64,000 bases of DNA from an uncultured Dehalococcoidia bacterium (GTDB lineage Bacteria; Chloroflexota; Dehalococcoidia; Lucifugimonadales; UBA3495): positions 18,783 to 82,782 of the forward strand of contig CATOSK010000013.1 in assembly GCA_951812535.1 (NCBI GenBank). The letters are read 5' to 3'. Each line of letters begins with the position of its first letter. The first letter of the stretch is position 1. Positions 34,053 to 42,448 of this stretch are shown piece after piece. A program made the position numbers and the translations under genes. The notes below the pieces were generated by a model. It saw nothing but the letters and a program-made list of their open reading frames with translations. It did no database searches and was not told the DNA's origin.

Positions 34053-35240
34053 TTAGATAACTGATCCTTCCCCCATCTGCCGGATCTCATCCTCCGAGTA
34101 GCCCAACTCCGCGAGGATCTCGTCGTTGTGCTCACCCAACAGGGGCGGATGCCGGTCCAGGCCGCCCGGGGTGACCGAAAACTTCAACGGCAGCCCGGTC
34201 TGCTTGATGCTGCCCAGCGTCGGGTGCGGCATTTCCAGGAACATCTCCCGGTGTAGCACCTGCGGGTCTGAAAAGACATCCGCCAGGTCGTTGATCGGAC
34301 CCGCCGGAACGCTCACTGCCTGCAGGTCCGCTACCCAGTCCACCGACGGCCGCTTCAGGAAAAACTCCTGCAGCAGCGGAACTATCGTCCCCCGGTTTCG
34401 CACCCGGTCGCCGTTGGTCGCGTACTCCGGATTGTCCTTCAGGTCCTCCCGCCCGACTCCCTGGCAGAACCGCTCCCACAGCCGCTCGGACCCCACCGCC
34501 ACGTTGAAATACTTTCCGTCGCTCCCCATGAACCCCTGGTAGGGCACCAGCGTCGGATGGGCCTTTCCCAGGCGTTGTGGCGGAGCGTTGTTCGCGAAGT
34601 AGTAACCTGCCTGGTAGGTCAGCCATGCCACCTGCGCGTCCAGCATCGCTATGTCGATGTATTGGCCATCACCCGTCTCGTATCGGTGCCGCAGCGCCGC
34701 CAGGACCGAAAACGCGGCCCACATTCCTGCTCCGATATCCGTAACCGCTATCCCGATTTTCTCCGGTTCTCCCGCCGGTTCCCCGGTGATGCTCATCAGC
34801 CCGCTTATGCCCTGCATGATCTGGTCGTATGCCGGTCGCGCCTGGTACGGCCCCGTCTGCCCGAACCCCGATATGGAGCAGAAAATAATCCCCGGGTTGA
34901 CCTCTTTCACCGTTCCATAGTCGATCCCCAGCCGGTGCATCACCCCCGGCGTGAAGTTCTCCACTATGACGTCCGCGTCCTTCGCCAGCTTGAGGAAGAC
35001 TTCCACCGCCTTCGGCTCCCGGAAATTCAGCGTCAGGCTCCGCTTGTTCCGGTTGATCGAAAGGAAGTACGCGCTCTCATCGCCAATGAACGGAGGGCCC
35101 CACGTCCGCGTATCATCCCCCGACCCGGGAAGCTCGATCTTGATAACGTCCGCGCCGTAGTCCCCCAGCATTAACGTGCAGAAGGGCCCCGCCAATGCCC
35201 GGGTCAGGTCCAGAACGCGCACGCCTTCCAGCGCTTTCAT
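34053..35240 (-). CDS. CaiB/BaiF family CoA transferase
   Basis: The product has 395 residues of the class III CoA-transferase family: LEGVRVLDLTRALAGPFCTLMLGDYGADVIKIELPGSGDDTRTWGPPF at the N-terminus, NRNKRSLTLNFREP, ENFTPGVMHRLGIDY, and the catalytic-Asp region IDIAMLDAQVAWL. It would move CoA from an acyl-CoA donor to a free acid such as formate, carnitine or an organic acid in degradation pathways. The start at 35240 has GGAGGAAG upstream; 27 more codons are open without support. It is followed by tag with 2 nt between. Confidence 0.93.
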   Translation of the reverse strand: MKALEGVRVLDLTRALAGPFCTLMLGDYGADVIKIELPGSGDDTRTWGPPFIGDESAYFLSINRNKRSLTLNFREPKAVEVFLKLAKDADVIVENFTPGVMHRLGIDYGTVKEVNPGIIFCSISGFGQTGPYQARPAYDQIMQGISGLMSITGEPAGEPEKIGIAVTDIGAGMWAAFSVLAALRHRYETGDGQYIDIAMLDAQVAWLTYQAGYYFANNAPPQRLGKAHPTLVPYQGFMGSDGKYFNVAVGSERLWERFCQGVGREDLKDNPEYATNGDRVRNRGTIVPLLQEFFLKRPSVDWVADLQAVSVPAGPINDLADVFSDPQVLHREMFLEMPHPTLGSIKQTGLPLKFSVTPGGLDRHPPLLGEHNDEILAELGYSEDEIRQMGEGSVI

Positions 35241-35380
35241 CCGATGCTTCCTCCGTCGGTCAGACTCGTCCCAAACAACCCCCCGTGCCGCCGCTATGAC
35301 CGCCCCGGGGAGCGCCCCCATCTTAACATAGCGGCCCTCTCAACAGAGCGGTCCCGGAAACTCCCCCTGCTTCGCCTCTT

Positions 35381-35409
35381 TTGACACCAACCTTGGCCGC
35401 CCATATCAT
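35381..35409 (+). promoter_or_regulatory. queF-yhhQ promoter
   Basis: TTGACA (35381-35386), 17 nt, TATCAT (35404-35409). Transcription should start near 35416, which excludes the upstream ATG at 35408 as a start codon. I see no preQ1 riboswitch in the 30-nt leader. Confidence 0.85.
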
Positions 35410-35446
35410 GTTGCCCAATCATTTCGGACACGCCGGGAGGCACCCC

Positions 35447-35878
35447 TTGACCACCATCCCTGAACTCGAGGAACAATACCGCAACCTGGACGTGCAGCTT
35501 GCCTGGAATGGCGAAGAAGCCATCGACGCCGCTTGCCTCCTCGCCTTTCGCTACGAGTATCCGGGAAGCAGCGCCGAGGTCAACATTGACACCGACGAGT
35601 TCACCGCCGTCTGTCCCTGGACCGGTCTCCCTGACTATGGGACCCTGAGCATCGCCTACGTCCCCCGGGAAAGCTGCATTGAGCTCAAGTCCCTCAAGTA
35701 TTACCTTCTTTCCTATCGGGACGTCGGGATCGTCCAGGAACATGCCGCCAACCGCATCCTTCTGGACCTCGTGGCTCTCTGCCGGCCCGTCCGCATGAAA
35801 GTCAACCTGGACTACAAGGTCCGCGGAGGCATCCACACCTCGGTAACCGCTGACTACGACCCTTCGGAAATCCTGTAG
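35447..35878 (+). CDS. queF: NADPH-dependent 7-cyano-7-deazaguanine reductase
   Basis: The product has 143 residues, the short (type I) QueF form. The active-site FTAVCPWTGLPDYG places the thioimide-forming Cys56 and acid Asp63, followed by the QueF motif ESCIELKSLKYYLLSYRDVGIVQE and RGGIHT at the C-terminus. It reduces preQ0 to preQ1 in queuosine biosynthesis. I chose TTG at 35447 because GGGAGG lies 6 nt before it and the promoter -10 box overlaps the only upstream ATG. It is cotranscribed with yhhQ (29-nt gap); queC, queD, queE and tgt are not in the window. Confidence 0.95.
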   Translation: MTTIPELEEQYRNLDVQLAWNGEEAIDAACLLAFRYEYPGSSAEVNIDTDEFTAVCPWTGLPDYGTLSIAYVPRESCIELKSLKYYLLSYRDVGIVQEHAANRILLDLVALCRPVRMKVNLDYKVRGGIHTSVTADYDPSEIL

Positions 35879-35907
35879 GCCACTCGCCGTACCCCAGGGA
35901 GGACTCT

Positions 35908-36621
35908 ATGCGATTCACCGGCAGCTTCGTCATCGTCGCCATCCTGTTCGTTACCGTGCTGATCACATCTAACATCATCGCGGTTAAACCCATCCAGCTC
36001 TTGAACCTGCCCTTCCAGTACATCGGCGGCTCCGCGGTGATCCTGCCCGCCTCCATCATCATCTTCCCCATCAGCTATATCGTCGGCGACATCCTTACTG
36101 AGGTCTACGGCTTCCGCGTCGCCCGCGCCGTCATCTGGCTTGGCTTTGCCGCTAACCTCCTCGTCGTCATCGCCCTTTACCTCACCGGAATAATCCCCGG
36201 CGCTCCCTTCTGGTCCGGTGACGACCAGGGCTCCTACAACCGGATCCTCGGCCAGGTCCCGGGAATACTGGTTGCTTCCTTCATCGCCTACCTCATCGGA
36301 GAGTTTTCCAACTCCACCGTGCTGGCCCTCCTCAAGTACAAAATGCAGGGACGGCTCCTGTGGGTCCGTACCATAGGATCAACCATCGTCGGACAGGGCC
36401 TCGACTCCTTCATCTTCATCTTCATCGCCTTCGGTGTCTTTGGAGACTGGTCCGGCGCCGCCCTCCTCGGAGCCGCCATCGCCCAGTGGATCACCAAGAT
36501 TCTCTACGAAACGGTCGCCACCCCCCTCACTTACGCCGTAGTCAACTATATGAAGCGCAAGGAGCAGATGGACGTCACCGATGTGCCCAGCTCCCTCAAC
36601 CCCCTCGGCGTCTTCGGATAG
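35908..36621 (+). CDS. yhhQ: Queuosine precursor transporter (YhhQ/VUT family)
   Basis: The product has 237 residues and about six transmembrane segments. Typical VUT/YhhQ blocks are SNIIAVKPI, FPISYIVGDILTEVYGFRVARAVIWLGF, LIGEFSNSTVLALLK, and GSTIVGQGLDSFIFIFIAF near the C-terminal half. Members import queuine or preQ0/preQ1. Adjacent queF, from one promoter, supports salvage plus reduction of a precursor. The cytoplasmic tail is short and polar. A terminator follows at 36656. Confidence 0.94.
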   Translation: MRFTGSFVIVAILFVTVLITSNIIAVKPIQLLNLPFQYIGGSAVILPASIIIFPISYIVGDILTEVYGFRVARAVIWLGFAANLLVVIALYLTGIIPGAPFWSGDDQGSYNRILGQVPGILVASFIAYLIGEFSNSTVLALLKYKMQGRLLWVRTIGSTIVGQGLDSFIFIFIAFGVFGDWSGAALLGAAIAQWITKILYETVATPLTYAVVNYMKRKEQMDVTDVPSSLNPLGVFG

Positions 36622-36655
36622 GACACTTCCCGCCGTCACAGCCGTCCCAGGAAAC

Positions 36656-36695
36656 AAAGGAAGGCAGGGCGCAACAGCCTGCCTTTCCTTTTGCC
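36656..36695 (+). terminator. Terminator after queF-yhhQ
   Basis: Stem AAAGGAAGGCAGG / CCTGCCTTTCCTTT (one bulged T) with a 9-nt loop, ending in a TTTT tract, 34 nt after the yhhQ stop. Confidence 0.8.
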
Positions 36696-36727
36696 ATTCC
36701 CAGGAGTCACTTACCATAACTACTTCT

Positions 36728-36810
36728 CCCGTCACCCCCGCGTAGGAGAGGTCCCAGACCCCGGTAAAACCAACTCCACGCAACCCCCTCCTTCCCACGC
36801 AGTGCCTGAC
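36728..36810. repeat. Dispersed repeat family A, long variant, copy 1
   Basis: Starts CCCGTCACCCCCGCGTAGG and runs on through CCCAGACCCCGGTAAAACC to a stretch similar to 43631-43710. The surrounding 36696-37072 holds no gene; a second degenerate copy seems present around 36905-36965 (CGCAGGCGTAGGCGGG). Confidence 0.7.
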
Positions 36811-37072
36811 CCCCTTTCCCTTCTCTTCCGTGATCGCCATGAAAACAGCCGATTTTCATGCACTTGCGTGGCCGACAGGCCATCGGTGACTCCCGCGCAG
36901 GGCCGTCTGCCCTCGCCCAGGAACGTAACCCCCGCGCAGGCGTAGGCGGGCCGGGAACCCAGGCCCCGGTGGATCCTTCCGGTTGCAACTCCCACCCCAG
37001 GCCTCCCCCGGTGCAGTTTCGCCAAGGCCTCTTTCTTGAGGCAACCTTGTCCGCCCATGGCTGGCAAATGAA

Positions 37073-37104
37073 ATCGGGGCGGGCCTCTGCAGGCCCGCCC
37101 CGAT
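37073..37104 (-). terminator. Terminator of the IPT/TIG surface protein gene
   Basis: A perfect 14-bp stem ATCGGGGCGGGCCT / AGGCCCGCCCCGAT with a 4-nt loop is followed on the minus strand by TTCATTT, 28 nt after the stop. Confidence 0.85.
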
Positions 37105-37131
37105 GGATCGTTTGTCCTGCCGTTTCCCTGC

Positions 37132-40100
37132 CTAGTCTTGTCTCTGCTGTCCCATCTGCGCGATGTTGCTTTCCAGTTGGACCCCCATGGTCCGTGCCGA
37201 CGTAATCCGCGTAACCAGCAGCCGCGCTGCCTCATCGTTCCGGTAATCGTTCCGCAGTTGGATGTGCAGGTCCCGGTAGTATTCCGCGCCCGCCAGCGGC
37301 AGGCCCTCCAGGATCTGCCCTGCGAACGGAACGTTGTCCGCCCCATGCAGCGCCCCTTCCTCGCCGTCGGCGCTCGGGCGCAATTCGTAGTCCCGGACCG
37401 AGGGCTGACCCAGGAAGGTCCCCCGGAACCACGCCGTCGTGCTCTGCGCCACCGACATCACGAACCGCCAACGCATCTCCGGCAGAAGGTCCGCCGCTCC
37501 CGCGTTCTCCAGGTCCCGGTCAATTCGGCGCATCAGCGACATCGCATTGGACGAACACTCGTTGACCCTCGCCACGTAGTCATCCAGACCCGCCAGGAGA
37601 GGTGCCGCCTCTTCTAGGCCTTGCATTTCGATGAACGTCGGGTGCTGCATCCACATCGGGGCGTACTCCGCCTCCAACCCGCCGGCCAGCAGTTGGTCCC
37701 GGGCCGTGTTCGGATTGCCGCCCAGCATGATGACCAGCTCCTCCATCCACTCCAGGTCTGGCGACACCTCCATCAGTGGTATGGACTGCACGAAGTCCGC
37801 CACCAGCTGCATCTGTGCCCGTTGCTCCGGCGTCATCTCGTTCCGTCCCCCGCCCCGGCGGAAGGGACTCGGCAGGGCCCTTCGGGGCGGCGTGGCAGCC
37901 GGCGGCTGGTTGGTGACATCTGCTTCCGTCGGCGCCGCAATCTCCGGCCGCGATATCCGCACGAACTCCGGGAATGGGAGTGCAGGTTGTTCCGTCCTGC
38001 GGGTCCTCTTGAGGAAGAAGTAGGCTGCCGCGGCTCCCAGCGCCCCCATCACCACCGCCACGGCCGGCCAGAACACCCAGACCGAGATCCGTCCCGACTT
38101 GACTGTGAACGCCTCCGAGAACAGCCCCGCGTTCCCCGCCTCATCCACCGCCTGCGCCCGCCAGTAATACGTTCCCTTGGGCAGGGCCAATTCCTCCGGG
38201 AGGGCGAACTCGGGTTCCGTCAGGCCCGCCTCTTCGTGGAACAGCGTACGGAACTCCGGGTCCTCCGAAATCTGCACGTTGTACCTTACCCCGCTGGGAT
38301 CATCCACCGCCGTCCACCGGGTCTCAGGGCGGAACCCTCCAAAAAACCCTCCCGTCTGTTCGTTCTCCGGCAGTTGCAGCGTCGGTGCTGGCGGCGGAAC
38401 GTCCTCCATCACGAAGGCCAGCTCCAGCGCATTTCCCGCCCCGTCCGCTATACCTATGGCGTGCTCCCCCGACGCCGACCGGGGAATCTCCACCGGCACG
38501 GCGAAGCTGCCCCGCAGATCCGTGGTGCCCGCCCCCACCGGCTCCCCATCGTAGCTTATGGCTATGTTCGACCCCGCTTCAAAACCGAACCCCGTCACCT
38601 GCACCGTGGACCCCACGTTCCCCGCGTCCTGGTCCAGCACAACCCGCGGTGTCACCGAGAAGGGTAGATCAAACCGGTTCGGCGACCCCCCGGCAGAGCT
38701 GATTACCGCCACGCCGTGGTTCCCGCCCACCGAGGCTGGCACCCGCAGCGTCGCTGTCAGCCCGCCCAGCGGACCTGCCGACAGTTCGGACAGCACGACT
38801 TCGTCGCTGAAGGCCACCGTTATCCCGCCCTCGTTCGCCCCAAACCCCGCTCCGGTTATCTCCACGTCCTGCCCGGGAACCCCGCTGGAAACCGAAAGCG
38901 CTATCTTCGGAACCACCCGGAAGTTCGCCGTCGGCTGCGTCCTCTGGGACAGAGACCCTCCCGACACCGTTATCGGGTGCGTACCCCTCGGCGACGCCGG
39001 CGCCAGGATGGTGCGGGAGAAGTTCCCCTGGCCGTCCACGTTGATCCCCGACGCGATGGTCTGTCCGCCATACGCTACCGTCAGTCCCTGCTCCGACGCC
39101 CCGAACCCCCGGCCCGTAACCGTCACCCTCGAATCCGGCGGCCCTTCCGCCGGGCTCACTTCGATGAATCGTTGGATATCCAGCGGAATATTGGCCGCCG
39201 CCCCCGGCGGCGTCCGGAATCCCGATGCCGCCAGGAAGTAGGAGCCGCCGGCTATCCCCGGTGCCACAATGCTCTCCGTCCATGACCCGTTGCTGTGGGC
39301 GTTGATCGACTGCGCTACCGTGGTCCTGCCCAGCCTTATGCTTATCCCCGTCTCGTTGGCGTAGAATCCACTCCCCGTCACCGTCAGCAGGTCTCCGGGT
39401 TTCGCCTGCTGGTTGTCCACCGAAATCACCGGGACAATGGTGAACGGCGCCCGCAGGTCACTGCCCTCTTCCCCCACCGTGACCAGCACCGTGCCCGCCG
39501 GAAGAGACGGCACCGTTATCTCGTGCTCCCACGAGCCGGTTCCGCCCGAATTGGCCGCGTCCACTTGGTTATTTCCGAAGTTGATCTGGATCCCAGCTTG
39601 GTCCGCCGGAAACCCCTTTCCCGAAAGGGTCAGCCTCGACCCCGGCGATCCCTTCGAAGCAGAACTCGAGATCACCGGCTCCACGTTAATGCTCTCCCCT
39701 GTGCTTCGCCCGCTGATGCTCCCAATAATTATGACGCTCAGTTCCCCCTGGGGAGCCTCGGGAATCTCTACCTTGGCGCTCCATACCCCGTTCCGGTCAG
39801 CTTGTGTGGCAACGCTGTCCAGCCCGTCCCCTATGTTCAGCGTTATCCGCTCGTTCGCCACCGCTCCCGAACCCTGGAAGGTCACCTCCGTCCCCGGCGG
39901 GCCTCCATCGGACGTCACCCCCACCGACGTGCCAACCGACACCTGCTGCACCGGAGCGTTGGTCGTCCCGGACCCCGAGGCCGAAATTGTGTGGTTTCCC
40001 GCCGTCGTCTGCGGGATCGTTATGCTCGTCTGCCAGAACCCGCGTCCGTCCGCCACCACCCCCGAGGCCACCTCCGTCCCGCCGAACCGCACCGTTATCC

Positions 40101-41142
40101 CCGTCTCGTTGGCTCGGAAGGCGGTCCCCGTCACCCGCAGCACATCGCCCGGCGTACCCTCCGTCGGAGCCGCCGTCAGCGTCGGCGTAATCTCGAACGA
40201 CGCCTGTCCTCCGCTTCCGTCCCCTCCCGTCGCCGAGAGCACCTGCGGCCCCCCCGAGATGTTCGGTATCTGTAGCTGCGACCCCACCGCTCCGCCACTG
40301 TCGGCGAAGACCGGCGGCAGAGTGTTCCCGCCAATCGTCACCTGCACCCTGCCCCCCGGCTCGAACCCAGTCCCCGCCAGGCGGACCGTCGTCCCCGGTG
40401 GTCCCTTCGCCGGCCTCACGCTGAACGTCGACTCGATAGTGAACGTCCCCGCGTTAAACTCGTTCACGATAACTCGGTAGATCCCTGCTGACAGCGCCGG
40501 CACCTGGCAGCTCAAGGTAGCCCTCCCGTTGCTGTTGCTCCTGTCCCCACACGGCAGCTCTTGCGGGCCGAACCTTACTTCAATCGCCTCCCTTTCCCCA
40601 AACCCGCGTCCGCTGATGGAAAAGTTCGACCCCACGCCGCCTTCACTCCCGACCAGGTCAACCTCAGTCTCTACCCTGAAGGAATCCACCGCGCTGTCCA
40701 TACAAGGGGCCCTTTCTTCTGGCGACCCCCCTGTCCCATCTGCTGCTGGTGGCACCGCTGCTCTCACTACGATCGTGGATCGCGAAGTCGCCGTAATCGT
40801 CACCGGCCCCCGGGGTTCGTCCGAAATATCAAACGTATTTTGGAAAGACCCGCTCGATCCCGCGCTCGCGCTTCCCGCGCTCCGGTCCCCTGCCGTGATC
40901 GTTACTCGTGCGCGCGGTTCAAACCCGGTCCCATCCACCGTCACCCTCGTGCCGGGTGGGCCGCTTCGGGGAGAAACTGTAATGGATTCGTTCGGCCTGC
41001 AAGACAGGCTCTGTGCCTGGGCCGTGTTACCGGAAGGAATGGCCGCGAATACAAGGGCTGCTGCAAGCCCCACCAAGACGGAGACTGCAAGGGCCAACGT
41101 AATTTTCCAGCGCTGCTGCCCTCGAGCGGATGTGTTGCGCAC
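37132..41142 (-). CDS. Giant surface protein: ten IPT/TIG repeats, one membrane span, cytoplasmic domain
   Basis: The product has 1336 residues. A signal or anchor helix (about 14-36) is followed by ten IPT/TIG-type Ig repeats of roughly 85-95 residues. Each opens with a variant of G-x-P-G-x-x-V-x-V-x-G-x-G-F; examples are SGPPGTRVTVDGTGFEP, AKGPPGTTVRLAGTGFEP and QQAKPGDLLTVTGSGFYANE. After them comes a fibronectin-type segment (YYWRAQAVDEAGNAG), a transmembrane helix near residue 1030, basic residues and about 280 residues inside the cell, partly helical, with no family I know. The design suggests an extracellular stalk linked to an internal domain: adhesion, or a membrane-spanning sensor. 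A 14-bp terminator follows. The closest gene upstream diverges. Confidence 0.88.
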   Translation of the reverse strand: MRNTSARGQQRWKITLALAVSVLVGLAAALVFAAIPSGNTAQAQSLSCRPNESITVSPRSGPPGTRVTVDGTGFEPRARVTITAGDRSAGSASAGSSGSFQNTFDISDEPRGPVTITATSRSTIVVRAAVPPAADGTGGSPEERAPCMDSAVDSFRVETEVDLVGSEGGVGSNFSISGRGFGEREAIEVRFGPQELPCGDRSNSNGRATLSCQVPALSAGIYRVIVNEFNAGTFTIESTFSVRPAKGPPGTTVRLAGTGFEPGGRVQVTIGGNTLPPVFADSGGAVGSQLQIPNISGGPQVLSATGGDGSGGQASFEITPTLTAAPTEGTPGDVLRVTGTAFRANETGITVRFGGTEVASGVVADGRGFWQTSITIPQTTAGNHTISASGSGTTNAPVQQVSVGTSVGVTSDGGPPGTEVTFQGSGAVANERITLNIGDGLDSVATQADRNGVWSAKVEIPEAPQGELSVIIIGSISGRSTGESINVEPVISSSASKGSPGSRLTLSGKGFPADQAGIQINFGNNQVDAANSGGTGSWEHEITVPSLPAGTVLVTVGEEGSDLRAPFTIVPVISVDNQQAKPGDLLTVTGSGFYANETGISIRLGRTTVAQSINAHSNGSWTESIVAPGIAGGSYFLAASGFRTPPGAAANIPLDIQRFIEVSPAEGPPDSRVTVTGRGFGASEQGLTVAYGGQTIASGINVDGQGNFSRTILAPASPRGTHPITVSGGSLSQRTQPTANFRVVPKIALSVSSGVPGQDVEITGAGFGANEGGITVAFSDEVVLSELSAGPLGGLTATLRVPASVGGNHGVAVISSAGGSPNRFDLPFSVTPRVVLDQDAGNVGSTVQVTGFGFEAGSNIAISYDGEPVGAGTTDLRGSFAVPVEIPRSASGEHAIGIADGAGNALELAFVMEDVPPPAPTLQLPENEQTGGFFGGFRPETRWTAVDDPSGVRYNVQISEDPEFRTLFHEEAGLTEPEFALPEELALPKGTYYWRAQAVDEAGNAGLFSEAFTVKSGRISVWVFWPAVAVVMGALGAAAAYFFLKRTRRTEQPALPFPEFVRISRPEIAAPTEADVTNQPPAATPPRRALPSPFRRGGGRNEMTPEQRAQMQLVADFVQSIPLMEVSPDLEWMEELVIMLGGNPNTARDQLLAGGLEAEYAPMWMQHPTFIEMQGLEEAAPLLAGLDDYVARVNECSSNAMSLMRRIDRDLENAGAADLLPEMRWRFVMSVAQSTTAWFRGTFLGQPSVRDYELRPSADGEEGALHGADNVPFAGQILEGLPLAGAEYYRDLHIQLRNDYRNDEAARLLVTRITSARTMGVQLESNIAQMGQQRQD

Positions 41143-41325
41143 GTGCAGGTTCCCCGTTGCCTATAGTGAAAATGCCAACAACTAATGTACTACCCGATGC
41201 CCCAACTCGCAACGTCTCAACCTGCCCCGCCCACCTTGGTATTTCCTCCCCCGCTGCTTGACACCGGGGTTTTCCTTCTCCCATATTTCTGTGAACATTT
41301 GGTGATCATCTACGGTAGTTAAGGG

Positions 41326-42056
41326 ATGCCATCCATGACCTCATCGCCTCTTGATCGCGTTGCCGGCCTCCTTATGATGGTCGGGGCTGCCCTGATGCTC
41401 GTCATCTTCTTCATCCGCCCCGGCTCCGTCCTGCTGCCCCCGGATCCCGAACGTCCTCTGTTGGGAATGGTCAACGTCCTTGCCAATAATGGGGTATTGA
41501 CCCACGTTTCCGCCTTGGTCGGTTCCCTCGCCATCCTCATGGTCCTCTTCGGGTTCTTCACTCTTCGCGACGCCGTCGGGCGTCACACCACCAGCGACGC
41601 CTTCATCCGTTTCGGAGTGCTCATGCTGACCGTCGCCGTTGTCGGATTCGTCCTGGCTGCGGGACTCAACCACATCATCGCCCATCTCGTGAATCACGGC
41701 ACCGCCGAAGGGTTTCAACGCAGCGCCATGGTCAACCAGGCCGTTCATGTTCATTCCGTCAAGTCCGGCATACGGATAATCCCAGCTACGCCTATCTTCT
41801 CGGGTATTTCCTCGTCGCCCTGGGACTGTTGGCTCGGTTCTCCTCGGGCCTCCTGAAAGGCCTTGCCGTCGCCGTTGCGGTCATCGCCCTTGCTGGAACC
41901 GTGGTCCTCGCCATCGGAGACCACATCCACACCCTCGGATTCCTCTATCGCGTCGCCGCCCTCGCCGTCCTCCCCTTGCACCTCTGGGTTATTGTCCTCG
42001 GGGCCACCCTCTACAATGGCCATGCCGCCTTGGCTCCAACCCCCGGAGACCGGTAG
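41326..42056 (+). pseudogene. Membrane protein gene interrupted by a frameshift
   Basis: The first part (41326 to about 41780) encodes at least three transmembrane helices (VAGLLMMVGAALMLVIFFI, LVGSLAILMVLFGFF, FGVLMLTVAVVGFVLAAGL). In the -1 frame the coding pattern resumes at about 41781 (PSYAYLLGYFLVALGLLARF) and gives two more helices to a stop at 42056. The junction lies within about 41755-41790 (around GGATAATCCC). No slippery heptamer is visible there, so a 1-nt deletion or a sequencing error is likelier than programmed frameshifting. Joined, it would be a five-helix protein of about 243 residues of unknown family. Confidence 0.7.
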
Positions 42057-42131
42057 CCCCATGGCCTGCCGGTGGAACCAAACAAGCCGCCCCTTTCGGG
42101 CAGCCGCCGTTATGCGATAATGGGGTCTATT

Positions 42132-42287
42132 ATGTGTGAACCGAAGATCAGCCTCCACAGTTACATCGTCAATCTCCTTGAGCCGGTTCCCTTGCCCAGC
42201 AAGCTCAAGCTCATCCTGAAGAACAGTGTGCTGAAGTGTCGCAACGTCGCCCTGTGTTGCGGCCAAATCGGCCAGCCCGGCTGTTGA
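42132..42287 (+). CDS. Small Cys-rich conserved protein (51 residues)
   Basis: The chain MCEPKISLHSYIVNLLEPVP-LPSKLKLILKNSVLKCRNVA-LCCGQIGQPGC has five cysteines: Cys2, Cys37, the pair Cys43-Cys44 and Cys51. CCGxxGxPGC is typical of a small family that I associate with Chloroflexi; the function is unknown, and metal binding or membrane association are possible. An extended -10 (TGCGATAAT) ends 10 nt before the ATG, so the message may be nearly leaderless. The gene lies alone between a broken membrane gene and repeats. Confidence 0.6.
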   Translation: MCEPKISLHSYIVNLLEPVPLPSKLKLILKNSVLKCRNVALCCGQIGQPGC

Positions 42288-42354
42288 CGCCGCTGACCGC
42301 CGCCCGGTCCGGGCGGATGAGGTTAGCGGAGCCGACCAGGTCTCTTAAACAAGT

Positions 42355-42445
42355 GAACTTAATCGGGGGCGAAAGCAGGACCCCTGGGCGGCAACCCGCC
42401 CGCCCCTCTTGGACAGGTTGCCTAAGTCAGGGGCGAAAGCGGATA
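42355..42445. repeat. Repeat family C: two GGGGCGAAAGC units
   Basis: AATCGGGGGCGAAAGCAGGA at 42361 and GTCAGGGGCGAAAGCGGAT at about 42426 share a core; TTGCCTAAGTCAGGGGCGAA here matches TTGCCTGAATCAGGGGTGAA at 59420-59440. No gene is present in 42288-42448. Confidence 0.55.
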
Positions 42446-42448
42446 CCT

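Noticed and set aside
35410..35446. preQ1 riboswitch before queF
   Set aside because: The leader expected from the promoter is only about 30 nt and I cannot find the H-type pseudoknot with its A-rich tail.
36696..37072. Short minus-strand frames between yhhQ and the IPT/TIG gene
   Set aside because: They run across repeats and hairpins, have no ribosome sites, and their products are Arg/Gly-rich without pattern.
37621..38667. A 348-codon plus-strand frame opposite the IPT/TIG gene
   Set aside because: Arg/Pro-rich low-complexity shadow; the minus strand encodes clear repeated domains and a terminator follows it.
41755..41790. Programmed -1 frameshift in the membrane protein gene
   Set aside because: No X-XXY-YYZ slippery site, no obvious downstream pseudoknot, and the family is not known for frameshifting.
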